Positions 1-9,040 of a stretch of DNA of 39,658 nt are shown here, in pieces. The notes beneath the pieces were generated by a model. The model was not told the origin of the DNA. It did no database searches and was given only the letters and a program-made list of their open reading frames with translations. The stretch comes from a bacterium (GTDB lineage Bacteria > Myxococcota_A > Bradymonadia > UBA7976 > UBA1532), in NCBI GenBank assembly GCA_030426945.1, contig JAUHXL010000011.1, positions 1-39,658 on the forward strand. Direction: 5' to 3'. The translations under genes and the position numbers were made by a program. The first letter of the stretch is position 1. Every line of letters begins with the position of its first letter.

Positions 1-160
1 GCGTCACCGACGCCGAGGTCATCCAGATGGCCGGCGAGCCCGCGCGGTGCCAGAAGGCGAAGTCGGCGAAGACGGCGGCCGGGATGCCGAAGCGCTCGCC
101 GAACCACGCGACCAGCGCCGGCGCCTCAGGGTAGGGCTCAAAGGCGGCGAAGGCGCGCAA
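1..160 (-). CDS. Small protein downstream of RNA methyltransferase, probable RNA-binding (PUA-like) domain, C-terminus outside window
   Basis: Only the first 53 codons lie in the window. The reading frame is protein-like (begins MRAFAAFEPYPEAPALVAWF, then GERFGIPAAVFADFAFWHRAG). I chose a TTG start at 160 because a strong Shine-Dalgarno (GGGAGG, about 170-175) lies 8 bases upstream; the start sits inside the end of the methyltransferase gene, giving a 23-base overlap and probable translational coupling. The 'FGIP..VF..F.FW..G' pattern recalls the C-terminal PUA-like RNA-binding module of RsmF-type methyltransferases, so this may be that module encoded separately. That assignment is inference from memory of the family; alternatively it is an unrelated conserved protein. 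Confidence 0.5.
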   Translation of the reverse strand, partial: MRAFAAFEPYPEAPALVAWFGERFGIPAAVFADFAFWHRAGSPAIWMTSASVT

Positions 161-1061
161 CGAAGAAGCCTCCCGTGTCGTTGTGGTGCGGCCAAAGGCG
201 CGCGGCGTTCGCGGCGTCCGGGCGAAAGTGGCGGCCGTCCCACGCGGTGATGCCGGGGCTCACCCGCAGGCCGGCCGGCACGTCGAGGGGCTCGATGGTG
301 ACCAGCGAAGGATCCAGCGCGTCGAGCACACCCTCGTTCTCCTCGGGCGCGTAGGTGCAGGTGGCGTAGACGATGGTGCCGCCGGGCCGGGTCAGCTTGA
401 CCGCCCGGCGCAGGGCCGACTTCTGCACCTGCACGATGCTGGCGCGGTAGCGATCCTCGGTGGGCAGGTAGCGCGCCCGCGGCTTGCGGGTGGTGCCCTC
501 GCAGCTGCAGGGCACGTCGGCCAGCACCCGATCGAACCAGCCCGCGGGCGCGGGCAGCCGGGCCGCGTCGTGGCAGCTGACCGCGGCGCTCGTGACGCCC
601 AGGCGATCCAGCGTGCGCCGCAGCGCGGCCAGTCGGCCCACCTTGCGGTCGTTGGCGACCAGCGTGCCGCGATCCTCCATCGCCACGGCGATCTGCGCGG
701 CCTTGCCGCCCGGCGCCGCGCACAGATCGGCGACGCGCTCCCCGGGCCGGGCGCCCACCAGATCGCCGGCCCACAGCGCCGCCTCCTCCTGCGCGTACAC
801 GAAGCCGCCGAGGTGCAGGCGGCTGCCGGCGAAGCTGGCCTCGGTGGGCAGGCGCCAGGCGTGCGCCCGCCAGGGCACGGGCGTCGCCGCCGGGAAGTCG
901 CGGCGCAGCGCGGCCTCGGTCACCGCGACCGGCCCGCGCAGCGGGTTGGCCCAGACGACGCGTGGCAGGGGCCGCAGCGAGGCCGCGAGGAAGGCGTCGA
1001 CGTCGTCCACGATGTCGGCGTAGCGCCGCAGCCAGTCCAGGGGATGAGCGGCCGCGCTCAT
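138..1061 (-). CDS. RsmB/NOP (NOL1/NOP2/Sun) family RNA 5-methylcytosine methyltransferase
   Basis: SAM-dependent methyltransferase that should make 5-methylcytosine in rRNA or tRNA; 307 residues. The SAM-binding motif DLCAAPGGK is near residues 112-120. The family's two active-site cysteines are present: motif IV DVPCSCEGT (Cys185) and motif VI TCTYAPEENE (Cys235), the latter being the covalent nucleophile in this family. It lacks the long C-terminal RNA-binding extension of E. coli RsmF (about 479 residues); the next gene may supply it. The ATG at 1061 overlaps the stop of the upstream permease gene by 4 bases (ATGA), so an rRNA/tRNA modification gene is carried at the end of a sugar-transport operon. 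Exact RNA target cannot be told from sequence. Confidence 0.93.
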   Translation of the reverse strand: MSAAAHPLDWLRRYADIVDDVDAFLAASLRPLPRVVWANPLRGPVAVTEAALRRDFPAATPVPWRAHAWRLPTEASFAGSRLHLGGFVYAQEEAALWAGDLVGARPGERVADLCAAPGGKAAQIAVAMEDRGTLVANDRKVGRLAALRRTLDRLGVTSAAVSCHDAARLPAPAGWFDRVLADVPCSCEGTTRKPRARYLPTEDRYRASIVQVQKSALRRAVKLTRPGGTIVYATCTYAPEENEGVLDALDPSLVTIEPLDVPAGLRVSPGITAWDGRHFRPDAANAARLWPHHNDTGGFFVARLRRL

Positions 1062-1903
1062 CCCTTCACGCCGCCGGCGGTCAGGCCGCCGACCAGGTGG
1101 CGCTGCAGCAGGAAGAACAGCGCCATCACCGGGGCGCTCACCAACAGGGCGCCCGCGGCGAAGTGTCCCCACTCGGTGGTGTAGTCGCCCACGTACTGCT
1201 GCAGCTGCACCGGCAAGGTGTAGCTGGCCTCGTCGCTCATGAAGGTGGCGGCCAGGATGTACTCGTTCCAGGCGGTCATGAAGCTGAACAGCGCGGTCAC
1301 GGCGATGGCCGGCCGGCTGAGCGGCAGGATGATGCGCCAGAAGATGGTGAACTGGCTGGCCCCGTCCATCAGCGCGCTCTCCTCGAGATCGCGCGGGATG
1401 GTGTCGAAGTAGCCCTTCAGCTGGAAGACGCAGAACGGGATGGCGGTGGTGCTGTAGACCAGCACCAGGCCGGCCAGGTGGTCGAGCAGGCCCAGCTGAT
1501 CCAGCACGTGGTAGAGCGGGATCATCATCATCGTGCCGGGGAACATCTGCGTGACCAGGAAGGCCATCAGGCCAGCGCGCCGCCCCGGAAAGCGGAAGCG
1601 CGAGAAGGCGTAGGCCGCGGTGCAGGCGAGGAAGACGCCCGCGGCGGTGGTGACCGCGGCCACGATGACCGAGTTCAGCATCTGCTGCCAGAAGTGGGGC
1701 GCGGCGAACAGATCGCGGAAGTTGTCCAGGCTGAAGACGGTGGGCAGCGGGTTCAGACCGGTGGCGAAGGTCTGCTCCGGCCGGAAGGCCATCTTCACGA
1801 CCCACAGCACCGGGAACAGCGTCACGACGGCGAAGCTGGCGAGGAAGAGGTGGGTGCCCCACCGCACCGGCGGCTTGGGCTCGGCGTCGCGCGGTCCGCT
1901 CAT
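1058..1903 (-). CDS. Carbohydrate ABC transporter permease, MalG type
   Basis: Inner-membrane permease subunit of the CUT1 sugar importer family, 281 residues, about the usual size for MalG-like proteins. Six hydrophobic segments are visible, starting with HLFLASFAVVTLFPVLWVV after a short cytoplasmic N-terminus. The cytoplasmic EAA loop, which docks the ATPase, is EESALMDGASQFTIFWRIILP (about 182-202), with the conserved EAA--DGA---F--I-LP pattern. Its ATG at 1903 overlaps the stop of the MalF-type gene by 4 bases and its own stop overlaps the methyltransferase start. It should pair with the preceding permease and be energised by the ATPase at the head of the operon. The substrate is probably a maltodextrin or other oligosaccharide, but the sequence does not fix it. 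Confidence 0.94.
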   Translation of the reverse strand: MSGPRDAEPKPPVRWGTHLFLASFAVVTLFPVLWVVKMAFRPEQTFATGLNPLPTVFSLDNFRDLFAAPHFWQQMLNSVIVAAVTTAAGVFLACTAAYAFSRFRFPGRRAGLMAFLVTQMFPGTMMMIPLYHVLDQLGLLDHLAGLVLVYSTTAIPFCVFQLKGYFDTIPRDLEESALMDGASQFTIFWRIILPLSRPAIAVTALFSFMTAWNEYILAATFMSDEASYTLPVQLQQYVGDYTTEWGHFAAGALLVSAPVMALFFLLQRHLVGGLTAGGVKG

Positions 1904-3609
1904 CCGTACGCCCCCTCGGCCGAGCGGCTGAGCCGGTTGGTCAGCCCGGAGTACGCCAACAGCACCAGGAAGATCAGCACCGAGTAGGCCGCCGCGTAGC
2001 CGTAGCGATCCTGCTCGAAGGCCCAGCGGTAGGCCTCGACGATGAGGATGTCGGTCGCGCCGTTGGGCTGCCCGCCGCTGACGAGGTAGATGATGTTGAA
2101 CATGTTGAAGGTCCACACGGAGCCCAGGATGATCGCCGGCAGCAGGGCCGGGCGCAGCAGCGGCAGCGTGATGTGGCGGAACTGCTGCCACCGCGTGGCG
2201 CCGTCGACGTCGGCGGCCTCGTACAGGTCGCGCGGGATGCTCTGCAGGGCGCCGAGCGCCACCACCATCATGAAGGGGAAGCCCAGCCAGGTGTTGGTGG
2301 TGACGTTGGCCGCGAAGGCGGTCCAGAACTGGCTGAACCAGCCGACGGGCTCGACGCCCACCAGCCCCAGCAGGTGGTTGATGAGGCCGTACTGCTTGTT
2401 GAACATGCCCTTCCAGATGAGGGCGGTGATGTAGTTCGGCACCGCCCAGGGCACGATGAGCAGCACGCGGTAGACGCCCTTCAGGCGCAGGGTCGGCTCG
2501 CGCAGGATCAACGCCAGCCCCAGCCCGATGGCCGCGTGCAGCGCCACGTTCAGGCCGGTCCACAGGATGGTCACGCCGAGGGTGAAGTAGAAGCTCAGCG
2601 GGTGCGTGAGCGCGAAGCCCTCGCTCTTCAGGATGCGGACGAAGTTCTGCAGGCCCACGAAGGTGAACGTGCCGTGCTCGTGGCGGGTGAACGCGAGGGC
2701 GACGCCGAGGCCGAAGGGCACCAGGATCAGCACCGCCATGCCCAACATCGCCGGCGTCACGTAGGCGTAGGCCACGCGATGCGGCGAGCGACGGCTCGCG
2801 CTCATCGCCCCGATCACCGCGAAGACGACCAGCGGCAGCAGCGGCGCCGCGAAGAGCAGCGCCCACTCGCCCGCGGCCACCGGCGGCGGCGCGGGCACGC
2901 CCGTCGTGCGCAGCGCGAGGCCCTTCGCGGCGGCGTCCGTCGCCGCCGCGAGCGCCGAGGCCCCCCACCACAGCGCGGCGAGCACCCCCGCCCCGGTCAG
3001 CGCCGCCCCAGCCGGGGCCGCCCAGCGCGACGGTCCGCGGCGCAGCAGCGCCAGCCACGCGAGCAGGCCCAGCAGCGCCCCGGCCAGCACCGCCACGAAG
3101 TGCAGGGCCGGGGAGGCCAGCAGCTCCGCCCGCCGCGCGTCCACGACCGCCACGGCGTCGGGGCCCGCGGGGACGGCGGCGCGGGCCACGTCGCCCCCGA
3201 CCCAGCGCAGGTCCGGTCGGCGCGCGCCGCGCCCGAAGGCGTCGGCCGCCGCCTTGTCGGCGTCGCGGTCGGGGGCCAGCCCCTGCCCGGCCCGCTCGGG
3301 ATGCGCGGCATAGCGCAGCACGCGCAGGAAGGCGTACTTGCGCGGGGCCGGGTCGTCGACGACCACCCGCGGCAACAGGGCGGGCCCGTCCCCCGCTTCG
3401 GCCAACGCCGCCACCCGCGCCCGGGGCGCGGCGTCGCGCGCCAGCGCCTCCGCGGCGGCCTGCGCGGCCCAGGCGGTCACGGCGTCCGCGCGCTCGGCCG
3501 CGAAGCGCCCGAAGACGACCAACGCCAGGCCCGCCGCCAGCAGCGTGGTCAACAGCGGGCCCAGCAGCCCGACGCGCGGCGCGCCCGCGTCCAACGCCCC
3601 CGTCTGCAC
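1900..3609 (-). CDS. Carbohydrate ABC transporter permease, MalF type with long extra N-terminal membrane region
   Basis: Permease subunit of the importer, 569 residues from a GTG start at 3609, which follows the binding-protein stop by 2 bases. The C-terminal part from about residue 265 is a standard CUT1 permease (RVAYAYVTPAMLGMAVLILV onward) with the EAA loop YEAADVDGATRWQQFRHITL. Ahead of it is an unusual region of about 260 residues: a first hydrophobic segment (about 10-35), a 130-residue Ala/Arg-rich soluble stretch that would be periplasmic, then three more hydrophobic segments (about 175-195, 205-230, 240-262). MalF of E. coli also has extra N-terminal helices and a large periplasmic P2 domain, but the arrangement here is different. 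An alternative start at the internal ATG near 2806 would give a conventional permease, but the upstream frame is long, open and coupled to the preceding gene, so I prefer the long form. Confidence 0.88.
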   Translation of the reverse strand: MQTGALDAGAPRVGLLGPLLTTLLAAGLALVVFGRFAAERADAVTAWAAQAAAEALARDAAPRARVAALAEAGDGPALLPRVVVDDPAPRKYAFLRVLRYAAHPERAGQGLAPDRDADKAAADAFGRGARRPDLRWVGGDVARAAVPAGPDAVAVVDARRAELLASPALHFVAVLAGALLGLLAWLALLRRGPSRWAAPAGAALTGAGVLAALWWGASALAAATDAAAKGLALRTTGVPAPPPVAAGEWALLFAAPLLPLVVFAVIGAMSASRRSPHRVAYAYVTPAMLGMAVLILVPFGLGVALAFTRHEHGTFTFVGLQNFVRILKSEGFALTHPLSFYFTLGVTILWTGLNVALHAAIGLGLALILREPTLRLKGVYRVLLIVPWAVPNYITALIWKGMFNKQYGLINHLLGLVGVEPVGWFSQFWTAFAANVTTNTWLGFPFMMVVALGALQSIPRDLYEAADVDGATRWQQFRHITLPLLRPALLPAIILGSVWTFNMFNIIYLVSGGQPNGATDILIVEAYRWAFEQDRYGYAAAYSVLIFLVLLAYSGLTNRLSRSAEGAYG

Positions 3610-3611
3610 GG

Positions 3612-4829
3612 CTACTCCGTCGCCCGCTGGATGGTGGCCGCCGCGTCGCGCAGCGCCTCGAGCGGATCCTGCCCGTGCACGATCGCCTGCGACAGCGCCG
3701 TCTTCATCGGCGTCCACACGCGCCGCATGTGAGGCCGGTTCGACAACGACACGCTGTGCTCGACCTGCCCGCGGAAGGCACGCAGGAAGGCGTCCTCGCG
3801 CGCCCGGGGATCATCGTACGGCGCCTGGTTCGCCACCAGCTGGCTGCCTTCCAGCAGGCGGTGGGTCGCCTCGGCGTCGGTGGTCAGGAAGGTCATCAGC
3901 GCGAAGGCCGAGCGCTTGTGGCGCGAGTGGCCGCTCATCAGGACCGCCTCGACGCCGAGGAAGGGCCGCGCCGGCTGGCCCGTCTCGCTCACCGTCGGCA
4001 GCGGCGCCACGGCCCAGCGATCATTGCCCGCCAGCTCCCCCTTGAACCACGGACCGCTGATCACGAAGGCGAGGTGGTGGTCGTTGAAGAGCGCGGTGAC
4101 GAGGGCGCTGGTGGCCTCCTCGGGGATGATCTTCTCCTCGACGAGCAGCCGCCGCACGAAGGCCAGGCTGGCGGCCGAGGCGGGCGAGTCGAGGGCCACG
4201 GTGTCGTCCTCGTCGGCGTACACCGCGCCGCCGAAGCCATGCAGCCAGGGCGCGTGAAAGTAGAGGCTGTCCACCTCGTAGCCCAGGCCCCAGACCTGCG
4301 GATCGGCGGCCCGCGCGGCCTTGGCGGCGGCGACGAGATCGTCCGTGGTCGCGGGGGGAGCGGGCACCAGGCCCGGATCGTAATAGAGCGCCAGCGTCTT
4401 GAAGGCCAGGGGCAGGCCGTACAGCTGCCCGCGATAGACGAGGGGCGAGACCGTGGTGCGGAAGAACCGATCGATCAGCGCCTCGTCGGCCCAGAAACCG
4501 ATGGGCTCGATGATGCCGGTCTCGGCCCAGTCACCCACCCGGTCGTGCGCGAAGACGAACAGATCCGGGCCGTTGCCGCGCGGAACGGCGACGCCGAGCT
4601 TGTTGGGGAAGGCGTCGTAGGGGATCGAGACCGCGCGCACCCGCAGATCCGGGCGGGTGGCCTCGAAGCGGCGGAGGGCGGCGAGCAGGGCCGCCTCCTC
4701 CGCGCCGCGATAGCTGTGCCACAGCACCAGCTGAGCCCGCGCGTCAGCGGGCGCGCGCTCGCCGCAACCGAGCGCGCAGAGCGCCCAGGCCAGCGTGGCG
4801 AACAGCGCGCGGACGGCCGAGGCGCTCAC
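3612..4829 (-). CDS. Sugar ABC transporter solute-binding lipoprotein, MalE-like (family 1)
   Basis: Extracytoplasmic receptor that would deliver a sugar to the permeases; 405 residues from a GTG start that overlaps the ATPase stop (GTGA). The N-terminus is a lipoprotein signal peptide with lipobox ALGC, so the protein is probably lipid-anchored. Family features: the opening strand [19 protein letters not shown], the motif [21 protein letters not shown], the ligand-contacting region [16 protein letters not shown] and the later segment FVISGPWF, all typical of maltose/oligosaccharide-binding proteins. Gene order ATPase, receptor, MalF, MalG, with overlaps, supports a single importer. Likely substrate class: malto-oligosaccharide or a similar glycan; not proven. 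Confidence 0.94.
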   Translation of the reverse strand: MSASAVRALFATLAWALCALGCGERAPADARAQLVLWHSYRGAEEAALLAALRRFEATRPDLRVRAVSIPYDAFPNKLGVAVPRGNGPDLFVFAHDRVGDWAETGIIEPIGFWADEALIDRFFRTTVSPLVYRGQLYGLPLAFKTLALYYDPGLVPAPPATTDDLVAAAKAARAADPQVWGLGYEVDSLYFHAPWLHGFGGAVYADEDDTVALDSPASAASLAFVRRLLVEEKIIPEEATSALVTALFNDHHLAFVISGPWFKGELAGNDRWAVAPLPTVSETGQPARPFLGVEAVLMSGHSRHKRSAFALMTFLTTDAEATHRLLEGSQLVANQAPYDDPRAREDAFLRAFRGQVEHSVSLSNRPHMRRVWTPMKTALSQAIVHGQDPLEALRDAAATIQRATE

Positions 4830-5884
4830 AGCCGGGCTTGCGTGGCGGCGTCGAAGAGGTGGACGTGCGCGGGATCCGCCTCGAGGGCCACCGCCTCGCC
4901 CCGGGCCGGCGCCACGAAGCCGGGCCAGCGCGCCACGACCCGGTGCTCGCCGGCGACGCAGTGGACGAAGCTCTCGTTGCCCATCGGCTCCACGACGTCG
5001 ACCGCGCCGGTCAGCGCGCCGGCCCCCTCGGCGCGCCGCAGGTGCTCGGGCCGCACCCCGGCGAGCACCGCCTGGCCCGCCGTGGCCGCCACACCCGCGG
5101 GCAGGGGCAGGCTGAAGCCCGCGCCGACGACGCGATCCCCCTGCACCATGCCAGGCAGCAGGTTCATCGAGGGGCTGCCCACGAAGGTGGCCACGAAGGT
5201 GTTCACCGGACGCGCGTACAGCTCGAGCGGCGCGCCGATCTGCTGCACGAAGCCGTCCTTCATCAGCACGATGCGGTCGGCGAGGGTCATCGCCTCCACC
5301 TGGTCGTGGGTGACGTACAGGCTGGTGGCACCGAGGCTCTCGTGCAGGCGGCTGATCTCGACCCGCATCTGCAGGCGCAGCTTGGCGTCGAGGTTCGAGA
5401 GGGGCTCGTCGAACAGGAAGACCCGCGGGCGCCGCACGATCGCGCGGCCCATCGCGACGCGCTGCCGCTGACCGCCGGACATCTCCTTCGGCTTGCGGTC
5501 GAGCAGCCCCTCGATGCCGAGGCGCTCGGCGACCGAGCGCACCCGCGCCTCGATCTCGGCCACCGGCAGCTTCTGCAGGCGCAGACCGAAGGCCATGTTC
5601 TCGAAGACGGTCATGTGCGGGTACAGCGCGTAGGACTGGAACACCATCGCCACGTCGCGGGCCTTCGGCGGCAGGTCGTTGACCCGCCGGCCGTCGATGC
5701 GCAGGGCGCCGCTCGAGATGGTCTCGAGCCCCGCGACCATGCGCAGGGTGGTGCTCTTGCCGCAGCCCGAGGGACCGACGAGGACGATGAACTCGCCGTC
5801 GGCGATGTCGATGTCGAAGGCGTGCACTGCCTCGAAGCCGTTGGGGTATCGCTTCCCGACGGCCTCGAGCTCGACCCGCGCCAT
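4826..5884 (-). CDS. ugpC: Sugar ABC transporter ATP-binding protein, MalK/UgpC/MsmX family
   Basis: Cytoplasmic ATPase that energises sugar uptake, 352 residues. Visible motifs: Walker [10 protein letters not shown] (37-45), Q-loop Gln83 in [10 protein letters not shown], signature MSGGQRQR (135-142), Walker B VFLFDEP with catalytic Glu160, and the switch His193 in VTHDQ. The C-terminal 110 residues form a TOBE/regulatory domain as in MalK, UgpC and MsmX ([11 protein letters not shown], then [10 protein letters not shown]). The start at 5884 is backed by GGAGG at 5889-5893. First gene of the operon, behind a candidate promoter. The symbol reflects the broad family; such ATPases often serve several importers, and glycerol-3-phosphate specificity is not implied. 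Confidence 0.94.
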   Translation of the reverse strand: MARVELEAVGKRYPNGFEAVHAFDIDIADGEFIVLVGPSGCGKSTTLRMVAGLETISSGALRIDGRRVNDLPPKARDVAMVFQSYALYPHMTVFENMAFGLRLQKLPVAEIEARVRSVAERLGIEGLLDRKPKEMSGGQRQRVAMGRAIVRRPRVFLFDEPLSNLDAKLRLQMRVEISRLHESLGATSLYVTHDQVEAMTLADRIVLMKDGFVQQIGAPLELYARPVNTFVATFVGSPSMNLLPGMVQGDRVVGAGFSLPLPAGVAATAGQAVLAGVRPEHLRRAEGAGALTGAVDVVEPMGNESFVHCVAGEHRVVARWPGFVAPARGEAVALEADPAHVHLFDAATQARL

Positions 5885-5915
5885 GGCGCCTCCACGCATG
5901 TCCTGCCGGAGGGCC

Positions 5916-5944
5916 GTTCTACCGGCCCCGCGCGCGCGAGGCAA
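5916..5944 (-). promoter_or_regulatory. Candidate sigma-70 promoter of the sugar ABC operon
   Basis: On the minus strand TTGCCT (5944-5939) and TAGAAC (5921-5916) are separated by exactly 17 bases, about 30 bases before the ATPase start codon. No operator is evident. The -10 form TAGANN recurs at other promoters in this window, which adds support. Prediction only. Confidence 0.45.
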
Positions 5945-6133
5945 CGACCGCGTCGTCATCGGCCGCTTGCGCCAATCTCGACCGGGATGGGAGTATTGCG
6001 CGCGGGTCCGACCCGTAGATCTGCCCAGTCGACGGTTTGACGGTCCGATGTCGTCCCACCGCCCGGCCGACATCGGGCCTGATCGACAGCGTACCGAACG
6101 AACGTGCCCTGCCCGTTCTCGTGGAGAAACCGG

Positions 6134-8710
6134 ATGTCCTCGCCCCGCTCCGCCCTCCTTCCGATCCTGGTCGCGGTCGGCGTGCTCACGGCGCCGCCGG
6201 CCCGCGCGCAGATGTGCGACGACTCCCCCTTCGCGTGCGAGGTGGATCTCGCCATCGAGGCGGGCCTCCAGTTCTACCGAACCCTCGAGAACGGCACCGG
6301 CCACCTCAACGACCCACAGGGCCGGCACAACTTCCTCGGCGTCTTGTCTTTCATCGAGAAGCGGGCCGGCCTCGGCTTCCTCGGGCGCCAGCTGGGCTAC
6401 GTCGGGCTCGACCCCCTCGACCAGAACATGGTCGTGCGCCTGGTGCGCAAGCTCATCGAGACCGAGGGGGTGATGACCAACCCCAACGCGACGCCCTACA
6501 CCTACGTCGCCGGCGGCAACCTGATGGCGCTGTCGGCCTACCTGGCGACGGGCGGCCCCGACGAGGTCGGCGCGCCCGTGACGGCCACGCAGGCGCTGGC
6601 CAACGGCGTCGTCGGGCTGCAGCGCACCCAGGGCAACCAGGGTCCCGACAACATCGGCGGCTGGAACTACAACAACCCCACCCAGAGCGGCGACCTGTCG
6701 ACGACCCAGTTCGGCGTGGCCGGCCTGTCGGCCGCCGAGAACATCCTCGAGGGCGCGGCGATGAACCTGCCCAACGTCATCAACTTCCTGATGGTGGACC
6801 AGGACGATCAGAACGGCGGGCTCAGCTACAACCCGCGCAGCGAGCCCAGCTCGTCGATGACCGCCTCGGGGCTGTGGTGCTACCGGCTCGCCGAGGTGCC
6901 CGCGGGCCAGGCGGCCCCGCAGGCGGCGCTGAGCTGGCTGCGCGAGAACTACACCTACGACGACATGATCGGCGGCTTCCGCCCCACCAGCACCTATTAC
7001 TACCTCTGGGCCGCCGAGAAGGCGCTGACGGTCTCCGAGGACGACGGCCTCGGGGGCGGCATCTACGCCGACGACTTCGGTGATCGGGATCCGGTGGCGC
7101 TGGGCTTCCCGGCGGAGCCCCGCTCGCACTACTTCGACCTGGCCTACACGCTGCTCGAGTGGCAGCGGCCCAACGACGGCAGCTGGGGCACCGGCCACGC
7201 GGGCAGCCCGCAGCCGGGCTGGACCCAGCAGTCGACCCAGGGCTTCGCGATCCTCACCCTGGAGCGCTCCCTGGGCGGCGTCTGCCTCGACACCGACGAC
7301 GACGGCCTGTGTGACGACAACTGCCCCGACGTGCCCAACCCGGACCAGGCCGACGAGGACGAGGACGACGTGGGCGACGCCTGCGACAACTGCCCGAAGG
7401 TGCCCAACCGCGCGCAGGACGACACCGACAACGACGGCGTCGGCGACGCCTGTGATCGCTACCTGTGCACGCCGGACGGCAACCCCGAGGTGTGCGACGG
7501 GATCGACAACGACTGCGACAACATCATCGACCGCACCGAAGACGGCAGTCCGGTGGTCGACCCGGATCCCTGCGCGACCGGACTGTTCGGCGCGTGCGGC
7601 ACCGGCACGCTGGACTGCTCGCTCGGCGGCAGCATCGTGTGCCGCGCCACGGTCGGCCCGGCCGAGGAGATCTGCGACCTGATCGACAACGACTGTGACG
7701 GGTCGATCGACGAGGAGCTGCTCAACGACTGCGGCACCTGCGGCGCGGTGCCGGCCGAGATCTGCAACGGTGAGGACGACGACTGCGACGGCGAGGTCGA
7801 CGAGGGCGAGCTGTGCGGGGGCGAGCAGGCCTGCGTGCTCGGCGAGTGCGCCGACCGCTGCGGGCTCGACAACACCTGCCCCGGCGATCTGTTCTGCATC
7901 AACAACCACTGCATCAGCCCCTGCGCCGGCGTCCAGTGTCCGCCCGGCGCCAGCTGCAACGCGACGACCGGCGCGTGTGAGGATCCCTGCGAGGGCGTCA
8001 GCTGCCCGGCCGGCGAAGCGTGCGCGGGCGGCGTGTGCGTGGAGGACATCTGCTACGAGACCGGATGTCCGCCGGGCGAGCGCTGCCGGGCGAGCGCCTG
8101 TGAGGCCGACCCCTGTGAGGGCGTCACCTGCGGCCTCGACAGCTTCTGCCGCGAGGGGCAGTGCACGTTCTCGTGCGCCGGCATCAGCTGCGGCTTCGGC
8201 CAGGACTGCATCGACGGCGTGTGCCAGGACACGCGCTGCGGCGGCATCGTCTGCCCGGCCGGCAGCGTGTGCGTCGACGCCGAGTGTGTCGAGGACACCT
8301 GCGAGGCGGACAGCTGCGGACCGGGCCGCGCCTGCATTGGGGGCGCCTGCGCTGACGATCCGTGCGACGGCGTGCAGTGCCCCGCCCGGCAGGCCTGCAC
8401 CGTCACCGACGGCACCGCGCAGTGCGTGGCCGACTGGCTGAACCCGGTCGAGCCCATGCCCGACGCGGGCGTGCCCGACGGCGGCCCGTTGCCCGAGGAC
8501 ATGGGCGCCGGTGAGCCCGACGGTGGGATCGTCGGCGGCGACGTCGGCGGCGGCGGCGGCAACGCGGACGGCGGCGGCGGCGGCGACAAGGACACCAGCG
8601 AGGGCTGCGACTGCGATGCCGGCGACGGCGGCGCCCCGGCCCCCTGGGCGCTGCTGGGCCTGCTCCTCCTGGCCCTTCGCCCTCGCGGGCGAGGCCGCGC
8701 CCGCCCCTGA
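6134..8710 (+). CDS. Secreted multidomain protein: alpha/alpha-toroid-like N-terminus, TSP3 and MopE-like motifs, Cys-rich repeats, MYXO-CTERM anchor
   Basis: 858 residues. Start at 6134 is chosen because it has GTGGAG upstream and gives a clean signal peptide (about 1-24, ending ARAQ). Residues about 30-380 contain glycine-aromatic motifs of the prenyltransferase/squalene-cyclase toroid fold ([20 protein letters not shown]), but no recognisable catalytic Asp motif. Then come two thrombospondin type 3 Ca-binding repeats (about 385-445), three MopE-type motifs ([30 protein letters not shown]; about 447-560), and roughly eight Cys-rich repeats of about 25 residues with a C-x-G-x-x-C-x-x-G-x-x-C pattern (565-760). 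A Gly/Asp/Pro linker leads to a C-terminal GCDC motif, a hydrophobic helix and an Arg-rich tail, the MYXO-CTERM layout processed by myxosortase. Expected location: cell surface. Substrate or function unknown. Confidence 0.92.
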   Translation: MSSPRSALLPILVAVGVLTAPPARAQMCDDSPFACEVDLAIEAGLQFYRTLENGTGHLNDPQGRHNFLGVLSFIEKRAGLGFLGRQLGYVGLDPLDQNMVVRLVRKLIETEGVMTNPNATPYTYVAGGNLMALSAYLATGGPDEVGAPVTATQALANGVVGLQRTQGNQGPDNIGGWNYNNPTQSGDLSTTQFGVAGLSAAENILEGAAMNLPNVINFLMVDQDDQNGGLSYNPRSEPSSSMTASGLWCYRLAEVPAGQAAPQAALSWLRENYTYDDMIGGFRPTSTYYYLWAAEKALTVSEDDGLGGGIYADDFGDRDPVALGFPAEPRSHYFDLAYTLLEWQRPNDGSWGTGHAGSPQPGWTQQSTQGFAILTLERSLGGVCLDTDDDGLCDDNCPDVPNPDQADEDEDDVGDACDNCPKVPNRAQDDTDNDGVGDACDRYLCTPDGNPEVCDGIDNDCDNIIDRTEDGSPVVDPDPCATGLFGACGTGTLDCSLGGSIVCRATVGPAEEICDLIDNDCDGSIDEELLNDCGTCGAVPAEICNGEDDDCDGEVDEGELCGGEQACVLGECADRCGLDNTCPGDLFCINNHCISPCAGVQCPPGASCNATTGACEDPCEGVSCPAGEACAGGVCVEDICYETGCPPGERCRASACEADPCEGVTCGLDSFCREGQCTFSCAGISCGFGQDCIDGVCQDTRCGGIVCPAGSVCVDAECVEDTCEADSCGPGRACIGGACADDPCDGVQCPARQACTVTDGTAQCVADWLNPVEPMPDAGVPDGGPLPEDMGAGEPDGGIVGGDVGGGGGNADGGGGGDKDTSEGCDCDAGDGGAPAPWALLGLLLLALRPRGRGRARP

Positions 8711-8807
8711 GCCCGCCGCGGCGCCTCACCGCCCGGCGCTGGTGGCCGCGAACCCCTCGGGATCTGGTCTCTTTTCCGATTGACCCGAAAGAAGTTGGAC
8801 GCGCCCC

Positions 8808-8836
8808 TTGGCAGACCGGGGGGCGCTACCTAACGT
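8808..8836 (+). promoter_or_regulatory. Candidate sigma-70 promoter of the 6S RNA gene
   Basis: TTGGCA (8808-8813, five of six consensus bases), a 17-base spacer, then TAACGT (8831-8836). A start point about 7 bases further on (8843-8845) coincides with the first base of the long terminal stem of the 6S RNA, which is independent support for the placement. Confidence 0.6.
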
Positions 8837-8842
8837 GGACTT

Positions 8843-9036
8843 CAGGAAGCGTCACCGACGGAGCGTGAGGGTTCTAGATTAATCCCTGTACCAATCAAAC
8901 CGGGCCCGGTCACTGACGATGGTGAGCAAGCCGACCATGTAGTCGGAAGCCTGAAGTCGTTTACCACTGCGCCCACCTGCTGCAGGTCATGGGTTTGATC
9001 ATTCGTCCCGAGATTCGCTCCGCCGTGACGATTCCG
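8843..9036 (+). ncRNA. ssrS: 6S RNA (SsrS), RNA polymerase-binding regulatory RNA
   Basis: No open frame fits here, but the sequence folds as a closed rod of about 190 nt. The outer stem pairs 8845-8865 with 9016-9035 (about 18 base pairs, two mismatches, one bulge). GGG 8869-8871 pairs with CCC 9007-9009. Then comes a large asymmetric bubble (about 22 bases against 7), a perfect 8-bp stem 8894-8901 with 8992-8999, and the apical hairpin CCGAC/GTCGG (8931-8946). Next to the bubble on the 3' side is a local hairpin ACCTG-ctg-CAGGT (8975-8987). Blocks such as TGGTGAGCA (8920-8928) and GTCGGAAGCC (8942-8951) correspond in order and spacing to E. coli 6S RNA as I remember it. The central bubble mimics an open promoter and binds sigma-70 RNA polymerase. 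A promoter and a terminator bracket it. The usual ygfA neighbour is absent. Confidence 0.82.
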
Positions 9037-9040
9037 ACCA

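Noticed and set aside
8808-8824. Possible sigma-54 promoter (TGGCAGACCGGGGGGC)
   Set aside because: The distance between GG and GC is one base too long and TTGC is absent; the -35/-10 reading with a 17-base spacer is better.
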